Under the pieces are notes generated by a model. The model searched no databases. It was not told where the DNA came from and worked only from the letters and a program-made list of their open reading frames with translations. A program made the position numbers and the translations under genes. Shown here piece by piece: positions 11,469 to 19,174 of a stretch of DNA of 23,785 nt (the first letter of the stretch is position 1; each line of letters opens with the position of its first letter). This DNA comes from a virus. Location of the stretch: the IMG/VR virus record IMGVR_UViG_3300018417_000945, positions 1 to 23,785 of that record; one strand, given 5' to 3'.

Positions 11469-14400
11469 ATGAGTGAAAAGTACTACACTGTAGGAACGCA
11501 TACTGCTGAACAATGGTCTGAACTTCACTCAGAACTTATTGCAGACGGAAACGTATATCAAAGTGTGCCTTCTAGACGGGTCACGATAGTCGATGATAAG
11601 TTGCATAGTCCAACTAGAGGAAGTTACTTACTTACTCAACAGGAAGCGAACGAATTAAAGGCCGATGAACGAGTAAAGTTTATCAACCTGAGTCCAGAAA
11701 AATATCCAGATATATTTGAAATTGATCCAGATGAACTTAAGTGTGTTACGAATAATACACTGACAGACAGATGGTCTAATGCTTATAACAACTACCAGTA
11801 TTGGAGTACTTCTTCTTCGAACTTTAATACCAATGAGCCCACGATCAACCGTACTAGTGCATTGTATAGAATGCAGACCAAGCAAAACCCTTGGAAGACT
11901 ACCACTACAGACGAGAACGATGCGATCAGTGCTAAAGTACAGCAAGTCGGTGCGGGCGAGAATGTCGATATCATTTGCGCTGATGAGGGAACTTGGATTG
12001 CACATCCAGAATTCATCAACAGCGGAGTTACTGGTTCAGTAGATCCTACAGACTACGTTGGTGGTAATGTATTACCCGGTAACGGATACTGTGACGTACT
12101 TGATCTAGTATTAGATGCCCCTTATTATATTGATCCAGATTGGTTTAACGCAGATGCCTCTAATAGACTAACGACACGATGGGATGGAACTACTGTTCCC
12201 ATCGAAAGTGTTGCTATAACTTGGTGGAGAAATAGTAGTCAGAGAAGCACTGAGTTTGCGGCGTTTGGCAATATACCAGTAAGAACAACTTATGCTAGAG
12301 ATCTGGTTCACGGATCAAACACAGTCACTCCATGGATTAGAGATATTTCTGTTACGCCAGGAATTCCAGTCCCAGTAAGAAATGCTGATCACGGAACACA
12401 ATGTGCCAGTCTTATCTATGGTCGCACTCATGGATGGGCATACAATGCAAACAAGTGGCATTTAAATTTATATGGAGCTTTTAGTGTAGGCTCTTTTGAA
12501 ATAGGGTTTGATGTTCAAAAGGTGTTTCACCAATATAAACCAACAAATCCTCTATATAACACAAAAGACCCGACAATGAGTTCTAATAGTTGGGGACTTA
12601 GGGCAGAAAAAGAAGGTAGTCATTATTACTTTAGAAGTAATACTCCAGTCGCATATGATTCTTCAACTGTCCCCGAATTCATCAGCTGGTTGGGTGTAAC
12701 GGGTGATGGTGGTCGATGGAAAAGCGAGTTATACGATAACTCTATGACAGTTGCCGGAGATGAACTTATCGAATCCGGAATTATCTTTATTGCCGCCGCT
12801 GGCAACTCCAACCAACAGCAGGTTAATCCAGATCATCCTAATTACGATAATAGAATCAGCAATAACTCTACTAACACATTTTATCAAGACCAATTTGAAG
12901 AGTTGGGTGGATACGAATCAACGGGATCGACTAATCGAAGAGGGTTTCCTCAACACATAGGTAAGACAGAGAGCCAAACTTCTCAAGGAAATACCACAGC
13001 TAAATTTCCTGCTATTCTTATTGGAGCACTAGATGATAATATGGTGCAAAATTACGACCAAGACCAAAAAGTAAATTACAGTGATTGCGGAAATGCCATT
13101 GATTTATTTGCTCCTGGTGATGGAGTATTGGCAGCCGGAAGACCCACATATCAGAATCAGATTTTCAATGGTCAACTTTTATATAATAGGCTGGGATATA
13201 CGAGAGTAGATAACACATACAGCGGATTAAGTGCTGTAGAAAGATATGATTATTATGGTCCAGCGGCAGCGAATAGAACAATTGGTGAAGACGGGCAAGC
13301 AATGCTCGGAGAAACTGAATTCAATAAAACTTTTAGTACAGCTACAGATATTAGATTTAGTGGTACGAGTGCGGCTTGTCCTATCGCTTGTGGATTTTTG
13401 GCACTCGTAATGCAGTATAACAGAGGTTGGGACTATGAAGATTTGCGTAGCTGGATTCAAAATAATGTACAAACTCAGCCGACTGCCGATATGTATGAGG
13501 GCACCGAGTTAACGACCGCTAACGCAAACTGGTCAGGCGATTACAACGCACTGCAAGGAGCTGAAAGACGCATATTGTATCAAGCGACTATTCCCGTCAG
13601 TACAGCATTTCCTACTAGTGCGCCAGCAGACGTGGTTGGACCAGTAATTACTATTGTCGGAGACAATCCAGCCACTGTGGAATTAGGCGCAACATATACC
13701 GATGCGGGAGCAACAGCACTTGATGCAGTTGACGGCAGTGTATCAGTAACTTCCTCTGGAACTGTTGATACGTCAACAGTCGGTGCGTACACTATTACAT
13801 ATACCGCAACAGATGCCGCAGGTAACACGACAACTTCAACTAGAACGGTCAACGTTGTTGATACCACTGCACCGATAATCGATTCAAGTAATATCGTTTC
13901 TTCAGTTAACGAAGGCATCACTTCATTAGGAACTGTTAGTGCAAACGAAACAGTTACTTGGTCCATTTCAGGATCTGGAGTATCAATCAGCACCTCAGGA
14001 GTTGTCACATTAGATAGTCCAGCAGATTATGAAACTGCAACGTCCCATAGCTTTGTAATTACCGCAACAGATGGTGCAGGAAATGCATCAAGCACATCAT
14101 CGATCTCTGTATCAGTGGTTGATTCAGATGATGACGGCAGTGGAGATACTTATGATGGTCCACTTGTTATAAATGTGATATTAGGAACAACAGTTAGTAC
14201 CGCAACTGAAGAAGCTGGAGATGCATTCTTCGGTGGAAATACACAATCTGGTGAAGTTATAAACAGATTGCCTCCAGTTTATGCCAATGACGGATACTCT
14301 GTATCTATCAGCTTTGAGGCACTAGGAGCTGCCAGCGAAACTTGGACAGTCGATAGCATTACAGCTACAGCGAATACATCTTTTAATTATAGTATTTCTT

Positions 14401-14702
14401 CGCCTCAAGCAACTATAACTCAGCAAAATGATCCTTACTCTACAGATTGGACATGCTTGATGGAAGATTACTCTACGCAGATTTTTCCATCTGAGATAGA
14501 TGCCGCAGCCGCAAGCGATCCAGCTTTACTCGAACTTATATCTTTGACGATACCAGATCCAGTCGTAAACGAAGAAACTCATAGTTTTACTATTAATGTG
14601 TCTGAATCTGGTGGTGCTAGTGAAAGCAGATCAATTGATATTGACCAGGCGAAGCACTTTGACGCAACAAGTTTTATAAGTAAAGTACAATCGATTACAT
14701 AG
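11469..14702 (+). CDS. Giant subtilase (S8 family)-like virion-associated protein with Ig-like domains
   Basis: A 1077-residue protein. The S8 protease core spans about 165-660: Asp172 (ICADEGTWIAHPEF), His308 (NADHGTQCASLIYGR), the oxyanion Asn446 (IAAAGNSN) and Ser634 (FSGTSAACP). All four are intact. The Asp-His distance (136 residues) is far longer than in secreted subtilisins. An N-terminal domain of about 160 residues has no signal peptide. After 720 come a DUF5011-like Ig domain (PVITIVGDNPATVELG ... YTATDAAGN), a cadherin-like domain (to about 886) and a C-terminal domain of 180 residues. Similar proteins occur in marine T4-like phages. Placement before PAAR suggests a tail or spike role, which is inference. 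Confidence 0.88.
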   Translation: MSEKYYTVGTHTAEQWSELHSELIADGNVYQSVPSRRVTIVDDKLHSPTRGSYLLTQQEANELKADERVKFINLSPEKYPDIFEIDPDELKCVTNNTLTDRWSNAYNNYQYWSTSSSNFNTNEPTINRTSALYRMQTKQNPWKTTTTDENDAISAKVQQVGAGENVDIICADEGTWIAHPEFINSGVTGSVDPTDYVGGNVLPGNGYCDVLDLVLDAPYYIDPDWFNADASNRLTTRWDGTTVPIESVAITWWRNSSQRSTEFAAFGNIPVRTTYARDLVHGSNTVTPWIRDISVTPGIPVPVRNADHGTQCASLIYGRTHGWAYNANKWHLNLYGAFSVGSFEIGFDVQKVFHQYKPTNPLYNTKDPTMSSNSWGLRAEKEGSHYYFRSNTPVAYDSSTVPEFISWLGVTGDGGRWKSELYDNSMTVAGDELIESGIIFIAAAGNSNQQQVNPDHPNYDNRISNNSTNTFYQDQFEELGGYESTGSTNRRGFPQHIGKTESQTSQGNTTAKFPAILIGALDDNMVQNYDQDQKVNYSDCGNAIDLFAPGDGVLAAGRPTYQNQIFNGQLLYNRLGYTRVDNTYSGLSAVERYDYYGPAAANRTIGEDGQAMLGETEFNKTFSTATDIRFSGTSAACPIACGFLALVMQYNRGWDYEDLRSWIQNNVQTQPTADMYEGTELTTANANWSGDYNALQGAERRILYQATIPVSTAFPTSAPADVVGPVITIVGDNPATVELGATYTDAGATALDAVDGSVSVTSSGTVDTSTVGAYTITYTATDAAGNTTTSTRTVNVVDTTAPIIDSSNIVSSVNEGITSLGTVSANETVTWSISGSGVSISTSGVVTLDSPADYETATSHSFVITATDGAGNASSTSSISVSVVDSDDDGSGDTYDGPLVINVILGTTVSTATEEAGDAFFGGNTQSGEVINRLPPVYANDGYSVSISFEALGAASETWTVDSITATANTSFNYSISSPQATITQQNDPYSTDWTCLMEDYSTQIFPSEIDAAAASDPALLELISLTIPDPVVNEETHSFTINVSESGGASESRSIDIDQAKHFDATSFISKVQSIT

Positions 14703-14712
14703 GAGAAACTTA

Positions 14713-15024
14713 ATGCCAATGGCAGCCAGAAATTTAGACCCAATTTTAACAGGACATCCATGCGATGCTTCGTCTACTATTGTTGCGACTTTAGCAACTG
14801 GTAAGGTTATCATTCAAGGTCAGCCTGCGGCAGTTACTGGCGATGCTATCGCTCCTCATACAATTCTATCTGGTTCTAGTTGCGTACCTCACCCCGCAGT
14901 TACTGGAGTTGGATCAACTAAAGTCCGACTTGGACCAGCATTACTACCTGCGAATAGAGTGGGAGATCCTGCTGATTTGGGAGTAATCATAGGCGGATCA
15001 TCAAAAGTTATCATAGGAGGATAA
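14713..15024 (+). CDS. PAAR-domain spike-tip protein (T4 gp5.4-like)
   Basis: A 103-residue protein made of the PAAR repeat pattern: ARNLDPILTGHPCDAS, VIIQGQPAAVTGDAIAPH, and VIIGGSSKVIIGG at the end. PAAR proteins form a small cone that caps the beta-helical needle of T4-type tails and type VI secretion, with a zinc held near the tip by His and Cys residues; candidates here are His15, Cys17, His49, Cys57 and His60. AGGAG is 7 bases before the ATG. The gene follows the subtilase by 10 bases, so both are expected in the virion. Confidence 0.92.
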   Translation: MPMAARNLDPILTGHPCDASSTIVATLATGKVIIQGQPAAVTGDAIAPHTILSGSSCVPHPAVTGVGSTKVRLGPALLPANRVGDPADLGVIIGGSSKVIIGG

Positions 15025-15025
15025 A

Positions 15026-15208
15026 GTGTCTGATCAAAATGCTGAATTAATATACCAGCAGATAATACAAGAGCAACAAGGAGAACCAAAAGTTAAAGAT
15101 GATCGGCAAAAAGCCGAAGATCACTTTGTTAACTTTTTGGGATACAATAGAGCAGACGCTAAAACACTCGCAAGCAGATTTATTGATAAGTATGAAAAAG
15201 GCTCTTAG
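15026..15208 (+). CDS. Small hypothetical protein after PAAR, GTG start
   Basis: A 60-residue helical, charged protein (SDQNAELIYQQIIQEQQGE ... ASRFIDKYEKGS). The GTG at 15026 follows TAGGAGG (15014-15020) by five bases, a strong ribosome site, and lies one base after the PAAR stop. It overlaps the next gene by 17 bases. There is no signal, membrane segment or cysteine. Position suggests it is made with the spike protein. No family recognised. Confidence 0.6.
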   Translation: MSDQNAELIYQQIIQEQQGEPKVKDDRQKAEDHFVNFLGYNRADAKTLASRFIDKYEKGS

Positions 15209-15587
15209 TCTATGCTTTATACTATTACTGGGGTTTTCATCTAACTCTCAGGCGGAATTTAGACATTTTAATGAGTGGACCAAAAAAGAAAAGGGTGTGT
15301 TTCTTGCTTACACCACTGTCGCTTGGATAGATCATAGGCAGACACAATGGGCACTAGATCATCCGTGTGAGTGCTATAGAGAAAGCAACACGCTCATATA
15401 CGGATCAGACCCAAGCAGAGATAAATCTTTAATTATTAATGCCATAGCACTATCAGCAGTCTACTGGGCAGTCGGAACTTTTGAACCAGATACCTCTGTT
15501 CCCGTTTTAGGAACTGCGGCATTAGTCAGATTTGGTGTGGTTATCAGCAATGATAACATCGGTGCCAGCTGGCAAGTTGCATTTTAA
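15192..15587 (+). CDS. Exported hypothetical protein (DxRQT ... NxLIYG type)
   Basis: The start at ATG 15192 gives a clear signal peptide (KKALSLCFILLLGFSSNSQA), so I prefer it to the open frame upstream. The mature protein is about 110 residues. The block AWIDHRQTQWALDHPCECYRESNTLIYGSDPSRDK and the following hydrophobic helices (IINAIALSAVYWAVG, VLGTAALVRFGVVI) recall a widespread type in phages and bacteria with D-x-x-QT, a small gap and NP-x-L-G, whose function is not known. It is probably a membrane or periplasm protein. It ends the late unit; a promoter follows 11 bases on. Confidence 0.65.
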   Translation: MKKALSLCFILLLGFSSNSQAEFRHFNEWTKKEKGVFLAYTTVAWIDHRQTQWALDHPCECYRESNTLIYGSDPSRDKSLIINAIALSAVYWAVGTFEPDTSVPVLGTAALVRFGVVISNDNIGASWQVAF

Positions 15588-15598
15588 TTAAAAAAGAC

Positions 15599-15627
15599 TT
15601 GACATTTGGATCTACCTGTAGTAGAAT
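15599..15627 (+). promoter_or_regulatory. Promoter of the repeated TTGAC/CCTG family (17-base spacer variant)
   Basis: TTGACA (15599-15604) and TAGAAT (15622-15627) are 17 bases apart. CCTG lies ten bases after the -35 box, one fewer than in the six other members. It precedes the PD-(D/E)XK nuclease gene. Confidence 0.75.
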
Positions 15628-15651
15628 GGTAGTTCAATAGAGAGGTATTTT

Positions 15652-16320
15652 ATGTTTACACACGTTGATCATGGTCACGTCTTCGAAGAGCTATCTGCGG
15701 AGCTTACAGATATAGGTAGATTGTACACCACTCCAAGTGGTATGGTTCTCCCGTCTGTGACTACTGTTCTAGGTGTACAAGACAAATCTGGTCTTGACGC
15801 TTGGAGAAAAAGAGTAGGTGACGCAGAAGCGAACAGAGTCATGAACCAAGCCGCTGTGCGAGGTACTGCTGTTCACCAACTTGCTGAAGACTATGTGAAT
15901 AATAAAGAAGATTGGAAAGCTGGCGCAATGCCCGCTAATCTGTTCACTTTTAATACCATCAAGCCACTTCTCGATGAAAGACTAGATAATGTCTGGATTC
16001 AAGAAGCGCCTTTGTACAGTGAACGGCTCTCTGTTGCTGGTCGTGTAGACTGCATTGCTGAATGGGATGGTCAATTGTCGATTATCGACTACAAGACATC
16101 TCGGCGTCCAAAAAAGGTCGAGTATGTCGAAGGATACTTCATTCAGGAATCAGTCTATGCGGCTATGTTCTTTGAGAGAACTGGCGTACCGATCAAGCAG
16201 ATCGTGACAGTCATTGCAGTGGACGATAACGACCCACAAGTGTTCATTGAAAAGCCAATGAACCATCTACATAAGTTTATCGAACTTAGAAAAAAATACA
16301 AATCCATACATAATATTTAA
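15652..16320 (+). CDS. PD-(D/E)XK superfamily nuclease (RecB/Cas4/MGME1-like exonuclease)
   Basis: A 222-residue protein. RGTAVHQLAEDYV (70-82) is the N-terminal motif with His75; VAGRVDCIAEWDG (128-140) holds Asp133; LSIIDYKTSRR (142-152) gives Asp146 and Lys148 of the catalytic core; and GYFIQESVYAAMF (161-173) is the C-terminal QxxxY helix. This order is that of small RecB-like nucleases found in many marine T4-like phages. It probably digests DNA ends in recombination or in host DNA breakdown. Its own promoter lies at 15599, and GAGG precedes the ATG. No truncation is seen. Confidence 0.85.
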   Translation: MFTHVDHGHVFEELSAELTDIGRLYTTPSGMVLPSVTTVLGVQDKSGLDAWRKRVGDAEANRVMNQAAVRGTAVHQLAEDYVNNKEDWKAGAMPANLFTFNTIKPLLDERLDNVWIQEAPLYSERLSVAGRVDCIAEWDGQLSIIDYKTSRRPKKVEYVEGYFIQESVYAAMFFERTGVPIKQIVTVIAVDDNDPQVFIEKPMNHLHKFIELRKKYKSIHNI

Positions 16321-16328
16321 AAAAGTGG

Positions 16329-16356
16329 TTGACATTCTGGCTTAACCTGTTATCAT
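16329..16356 (+). promoter_or_regulatory. Promoter of the repeated TTGAC/CCTG family
   Basis: TTGACA (16329-16334), a 16-base spacer ending in CCTGT, and TATCAT (16351-16356). The TG one base before the -10 makes it an extended -10 promoter. A TATAAT follows at 16356-16361. Drives the HNH-like gene. Confidence 0.85.
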
Positions 16357-16384
16357 ATAATTCTAGCTTGTTTAGAGGTATAAT

Positions 16385-16819
16385 ATGACGATAGCAATGA
16401 AAGAAAAATTCTTCGCAGAGGGAAACGTTCTTCCTCAGTGTGTGAATCCAGGCTGTACACGTAACGTACAGGTACGTGCGTGGGCTAACTGGTCGTTCAA
16501 GACCGAGTGCGGTACTTGCTACAAGGCACGTGTTACCGGCAAATTCGGTAAAGCAATGGAAGGCATCACTATTCACAAGAAGCAATATTGCGAGAACGTT
16601 GATGGTCATCTTGGATGGAAATGTCCTGTTGATCAAAAAGCGTGGCGTAAATTAGATATGCTGAATGCGCTAGACCTAGAGCATTATGACGGTAACCACG
16701 ACAACAACGATCCAGATAACGTTAAGACGATCTGCAAGTTGTGTCACGGTAAGAAGTCTATGATCTTCAACGACTTCAGCAATCAGAAATCATCAGCCAG
16801 ATTCTTCAGTGGGAGATAA
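16385..16819 (+). CDS. HNH-like zinc-finger protein, putative endonuclease
   Basis: A 144-residue protein with many metal ligands: C19 and C24 (CVNPGC), C42 and C45 (ECGTC), C69, C80, and C117/C120/H121 (TICKLCHGKKS). The region LDLEHYDGNHDNNDPDNVKTICKLCHG (from residue 97) has the His100 - Asn112 - His121 order of an HNH nuclease. The type is common in marine T4-like phages, where the function is not proven. HNH domains cut DNA with one metal ion. As the protein lacks homing-endonuclease context (it is in its own unit with a promoter), it is more likely a normal phage gene. GAGG precedes the ATG. Confidence 0.75.
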   Translation: MTIAMKEKFFAEGNVLPQCVNPGCTRNVQVRAWANWSFKTECGTCYKARVTGKFGKAMEGITIHKKQYCENVDGHLGWKCPVDQKAWRKLDMLNALDLEHYDGNHDNNDPDNVKTICKLCHGKKSMIFNDFSNQKSSARFFSGR

Positions 16820-16820
16820 T

Positions 16821-17006
16821 ATGATTAGTGTATTAAAAGAAACGACTGACTGGGATATGCCTAAGGGCGAGTATCATGTCGATCAGAATGGTCATCTAGT
16901 GGCGTATCAAGCACCAGAAGCAGAATTGAAAGTATTCAGTAAGCCAATGAAGCTGTTTTCTAAGTCCAGAAGAAAGTTCAAAAAAGTTAGAGAATATGCA
17001 AATTAA
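16821..17006 (+). CDS. Small conserved phage protein
   Basis: A 61-residue protein. The ATG at 16821 has GGGAG upstream and lies one base after the HNH-like gene's stop. The body starts ISVLKETTDWDMPKGEYHVDQNGHLVAYQ, and the tail is basic (KLFSKSRRKFKKVREY). I recognise the pattern, with its SRRKF tail, from marine T4-like phages; function unknown. The basic end may bind nucleic acid or membrane phosphates. A promoter begins four bases after the stop. Confidence 0.65.
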   Translation: MISVLKETTDWDMPKGEYHVDQNGHLVAYQAPEAELKVFSKPMKLFSKSRRKFKKVREYAN

Positions 17007-17009
17007 TGG

Positions 17010-17037
17010 TTGACATTGCCAAAGAACCTGCTATTAT
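17010..17037 (+). promoter_or_regulatory. Promoter of the repeated TTGAC/CCTG family
   Basis: TTGACA (17010-17015), a 16-base spacer ending in CCTGC, and TATTAT (17032-17037) with an extended -10 TG. ATGG lies directly before the -35, as in other members. It heads a run of five small genes from 17060 on. Confidence 0.85.
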
Positions 17038-17059
17038 ATAATAGTAAATGGAGATAATT

Positions 17060-17209
17060 ATGGATCAAAAAACAATACAAAAAATAATCGATCTTTGGCA
17101 AGAGTACCAAGCAATCATGGCAAATGCATGGCCTGGTGATGAATACGAAATTTTAGCTAAGATCGAGGAACTCGGTGGGCTACATATGGAGGACTATGCG
17201 AATGGCTGA
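17060..17209 (+). CDS. Small hypothetical protein
   Basis: A 49-residue ORF with TGGAG before its ATG and directly downstream of a promoter, which supports it. The sequence (DQKTIQKIIDLWQEYQAIMANAW, then EILAKIEELGG) is likely two helices. Its end overlaps the next gene by 8 bases. No family recognised. Confidence 0.6.
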   Translation: MDQKTIQKIIDLWQEYQAIMANAWPGDEYEILAKIEELGGLHMEDYANG

Positions 17210-17444
17210 TGCAGTTGAAATGCTTGAAGTGTTGAAAGAAGACTATCTTGGAATGCAATACAAGGTAGAGTTTGACAAGTACATGCTGTCTGGCATTGCT
17301 GAGGGTCTTACGCTGACCGAAACGATGCGTTTTGTAGATTGGGAAGATGCTTGTGATTGGGCAGGCAAAGTAACCATGAATACCAAGTGTAACTATGTTG
17401 TGCTTGAGATGCGTGGTCCAAATGGTGAAAAGGAGAACTTTTAA
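17202..17444 (+). CDS. Hypothetical protein
   Basis: An 80-residue protein. I chose the ATG at 17202, which has GGAGG at 17188-17192 with nine bases between; the ATG at 17196 would have only three. It has a helical first half (ADAVEMLEVLKEDYLGMQ), then ETMRFVDWEDACDWAGKVT and a last beta-strand (CNYVVLEMRGPNGE). The stop shares one base with the next ATG. I do not recognise a family. No signal or membrane segment. Confidence 0.65.
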   Translation: MADAVEMLEVLKEDYLGMQYKVEFDKYMLSGIAEGLTLTETMRFVDWEDACDWAGKVTMNTKCNYVVLEMRGPNGEKENF

Positions 17445-17926
17445 TGAAACTCGTAATCCAAACTCAACACCGTGAAAATTATGGCGCCCATGATTGGGAC
17501 GGGAAGGGCGAATGTCCTCAGTACTGGAAGTTCAAGGGTGGCGAGACCTATGTGTTTCCCAACGTTAATCCTAACGATGTGGCTCGCATCCGTGAGTCTG
17601 GTATTCCAACTCTGACTAGTCTCATTGAGACTAAGGACGAAGGTTGGGAAGAGTATATTCTCGACTGGTCGTTTGAGGACGATGACGCAGTTGTATGTGA
17701 GGAGTGGGAGTCTCCTTGGGTTCTGGAATACTCAGAGGGCAACTGGGTTGCAAAGCGCCACACTGAGCGTGATGAGTATTGGAAGATCGATGTGATGGCA
17801 AAGTATGAGTCTTATACTCTAGCTCCCAATGGCGAGAGGGTTAACTACTCGCAAAAGTTTAAAATGTCTACGGGCAAGATGTTGACCTATGGCGAATACT
17901 GCGCCTCTTTGAAAGAGGTGGCATAA
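17444..17926 (+). CDS. Conserved hypothetical protein (QHRENYGAHDWDG type)
   Basis: A 160-residue protein. The start KLVIQTQHRENYGAHDWDG, then CPQYWKFKGGETYV, is a pattern I know from phages and plasmids of many bacteria; it has no assigned function. The clustered H, E, N, H and D residues near the start would suit a metal or nucleotide site, but that is a guess. The middle is acidic (ILDWSFEDDDAVVCEEWESPW). GAAAAGGAG precedes the ATG. It shares one base with each neighbour, consistent with coupled translation. Confidence 0.75.
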   Translation: MKLVIQTQHRENYGAHDWDGKGECPQYWKFKGGETYVFPNVNPNDVARIRESGIPTLTSLIETKDEGWEEYILDWSFEDDDAVVCEEWESPWVLEYSEGNWVAKRHTERDEYWKIDVMAKYESYTLAPNGERVNYSQKFKMSTGKMLTYGEYCASLKEVA

Positions 17927-18141
17927 TGTTTGATTGGCAAATTATTCAAGACGAAGAGCGGCGTGTACATCCTCACACTGCTCAAGGTGAACAATCTGTT
18001 ATGGTTCAGTCCGACATGAAGGCATGGGGACTCAAAACGGGCATGTGGCCTGCTGACCATTACAGCCGTATTATCGATGGACATGCAGAAGCACGTGGTT
18101 GGAAACAGCATGGATTAACTGGCATGGAGATAGTGGGATGA
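17926..18141 (+). CDS. Small hypothetical protein
   Basis: A 71-residue protein, MFDWQIIQDEERRVHPHTAQGEQ and a second half rich in His, Trp and Gly (KTGMWPADHYSRIIDGHAEARGW). The ATG shares its first base with the previous stop (TAATG); GAGG is present at 17915-17918. The stop overlaps the next small ORF. Family unknown. Confidence 0.6.
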   Translation: MFDWQIIQDEERRVHPHTAQGEQSVMVQSDMKAWGLKTGMWPADHYSRIIDGHAEARGWKQHGLTGMEIVG

Positions 18142-18254
18142 GATGGATAGGCTGGATATTTTCCACAATAGCGTTTCTCTTTAACGCAGTGATGTATCTG
18201 GTCGTTATGTTTTTACTGCTTGGCGTAATTTTAGCGTTGACAGGACTGGTTTAA
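18138..18254 (+). CDS. Tiny membrane protein
   Basis: A 38-residue ORF, almost wholly hydrophobic: RWIGWIFSTIAFLFNAVMY and LVVMFLLLGVILALTGLV. It could span the membrane once or as a hairpin. The ATG overlaps the previous stop (ATGA). Its last codons contain the -35 box (18237-18242) of the next promoter, so gene and promoter share bases. Function unknown. Confidence 0.55.
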   Translation: MRWIGWIFSTIAFLFNAVMYLVVMFLLLGVILALTGLV

Positions 18255-18265
18255 TGTTGTATAAT
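18237..18265 (+). promoter_or_regulatory. Full-consensus sigma70 promoter
   Basis: TTGACA (18237-18242), 17 bases, TATAAT (18260-18265): both boxes match the consensus exactly. The -35 lies inside the end of a tiny membrane-protein gene. It lacks the CCTG of its neighbours. Confidence 0.9.
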
Positions 18266-18279
18266 GGAGAGATATAAAA

Positions 18280-18480
18280 ATGTGGATAGCAAAACCGAAT
18301 CTGAATAATAATATCGGTATCAAAGAATTCGATACTGCAAAAGAAGGCGCAGAGTACCTTGAAGAGTACACTGGTATCGAAATGGCTTACGACCGCAATC
18401 GTAAGACTAAGGAGATCACCTATGACTGGGAGATCATTGGCAAACTTTGGGAAGTGAAAGGAGAATTATGTACTATTTGA
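18280..18480 (+). CDS. Small hypothetical protein
   Basis: A 66-residue protein, MWIAKPNLNNNIGIKEFDTAKEGAEYLEEYTG, then YDWEIIGKLWEVKGELC. GGAGA is about nine bases before the ATG, and a consensus promoter lies just upstream, with a leader of only a few bases. The fold looks alpha/beta. The last 13 bases overlap the next gene. No family recognised. Confidence 0.65.
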   Translation: MWIAKPNLNNNIGIKEFDTAKEGAEYLEEYTGIEMAYDRNRKTKEITYDWEIIGKLWEVKGELCTI

Positions 18481-18614
18481 AATTTACCAAAGCAAATGGC
18501 TGGACGTCACTTTACGAGATGTTCACTAAAGAACAAGTAAACTGGCTAAAAACAGCCCTAGTAGGCGAAGGCATTGATGAAGACCAAATCGAAATTGGTG
18601 AAATGGCCTCATGA
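18468..18614 (+). CDS. Small hypothetical protein
   Basis: A 48-residue ORF, MYYLKFTKANGWTSLYEMFTKEQ and a helix-acidic tail (DEDQIEIGEMAS). AAGGAG lies 5 bases before the ATG, and both ends overlap neighbours (13 bases upstream, ATGA downstream), which supports real translation. Family unknown. Confidence 0.6.
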   Translation: MYYLKFTKANGWTSLYEMFTKEQVNWLKTALVGEGIDEDQIEIGEMAS

Positions 18615-19174
18615 ATATCTTCGTGCTAGAAGATTGTCCCGTGAAAGCGGCAGAAGTACAATGTGACAAACACGTTGTTAAGATGGTCGTGGAGAGTGGT
18701 CAAATGCTCTCCACGGCTCATCGTATGCTTGACGGTGATCTTGAAGTGTACATAAATGCAAAAGGTCGAAAGGCTAGACGTTACAATCTAAATGATTGGC
18801 GCCAGCAAGTACTATATAAAGCAGTACACTATCATCATCCTTGTACCGTCTGGACTATGGAATCTAGCGAGAACTACAATTGGCATTGGAAGCATCTAGA
18901 GGCTTTATGTGCAGAGTATCGATTCAGATACGGAAAGGTACATAAGACTGAAGAGACGATTTTACATGCACTTAAATCTTTGCCTAAGAATATTCCTATT
19001 GGTAAGATGACGAACTTTAAACTTGCTATGGGAAGCAATCCAGAATGTATGGATGAAAATGATATTGTGGGGTCATACAGATCCTTCTATCACACGAAAC
19101 AATCACGTTTCAAAATGAGATGGACGGGTAGACCTGTCCCAAATTGGTTTACTTATCAGGAGAATGCGAAATGA
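18611..19174 (+). CDS. Conserved phage protein (CDKHVVKM family) of unknown function
   Basis: A 187-residue protein. MNIFVLEDCPVKAAEVQCDKHVVKMVVESGQML (1-33) and HHPCTVWTMESSENYNWHWKHLEALCAEYRFRYGK (75-109), ending GRPVPNWF, are the hallmarks of a family widely spread in phages. Cys18, Asp19, Lys20 and His21 with His75/76 would suit an active site. Its function is unknown to me, although an enzyme acting on DNA or RNA is plausible. It is fully sized and shows no damage. The ATG overlaps the stop before it; the end overlaps the next start by four bases. Confidence 0.8.
   Translation: MNIFVLEDCPVKAAEVQCDKHVVKMVVESGQMLSTAHRMLDGDLEVYINAKGRKARRYNLNDWRQQVLYKAVHYHHPCTVWTMESSENYNWHWKHLEALCAEYRFRYGKVHKTEETILHALKSLPKNIPIGKMTNFKLAMGSNPECMDENDIVGSYRSFYHTKQSRFKMRWTGRPVPNWFTYQENAK

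Noticed and set aside
13580-14008. 142-residue minus-strand frame opposite the Ig-like domains
   Set aside because: It is the mirror of the Thr/Val/Ala-rich repeats of the subtilase and shows the same periodic composition; no ribosome site.
16385-16819. HNH protein as a homing endonuclease
   Set aside because: It does not interrupt or flank a split essential gene and stands in its own unit with a family promoter, as a resident gene would.
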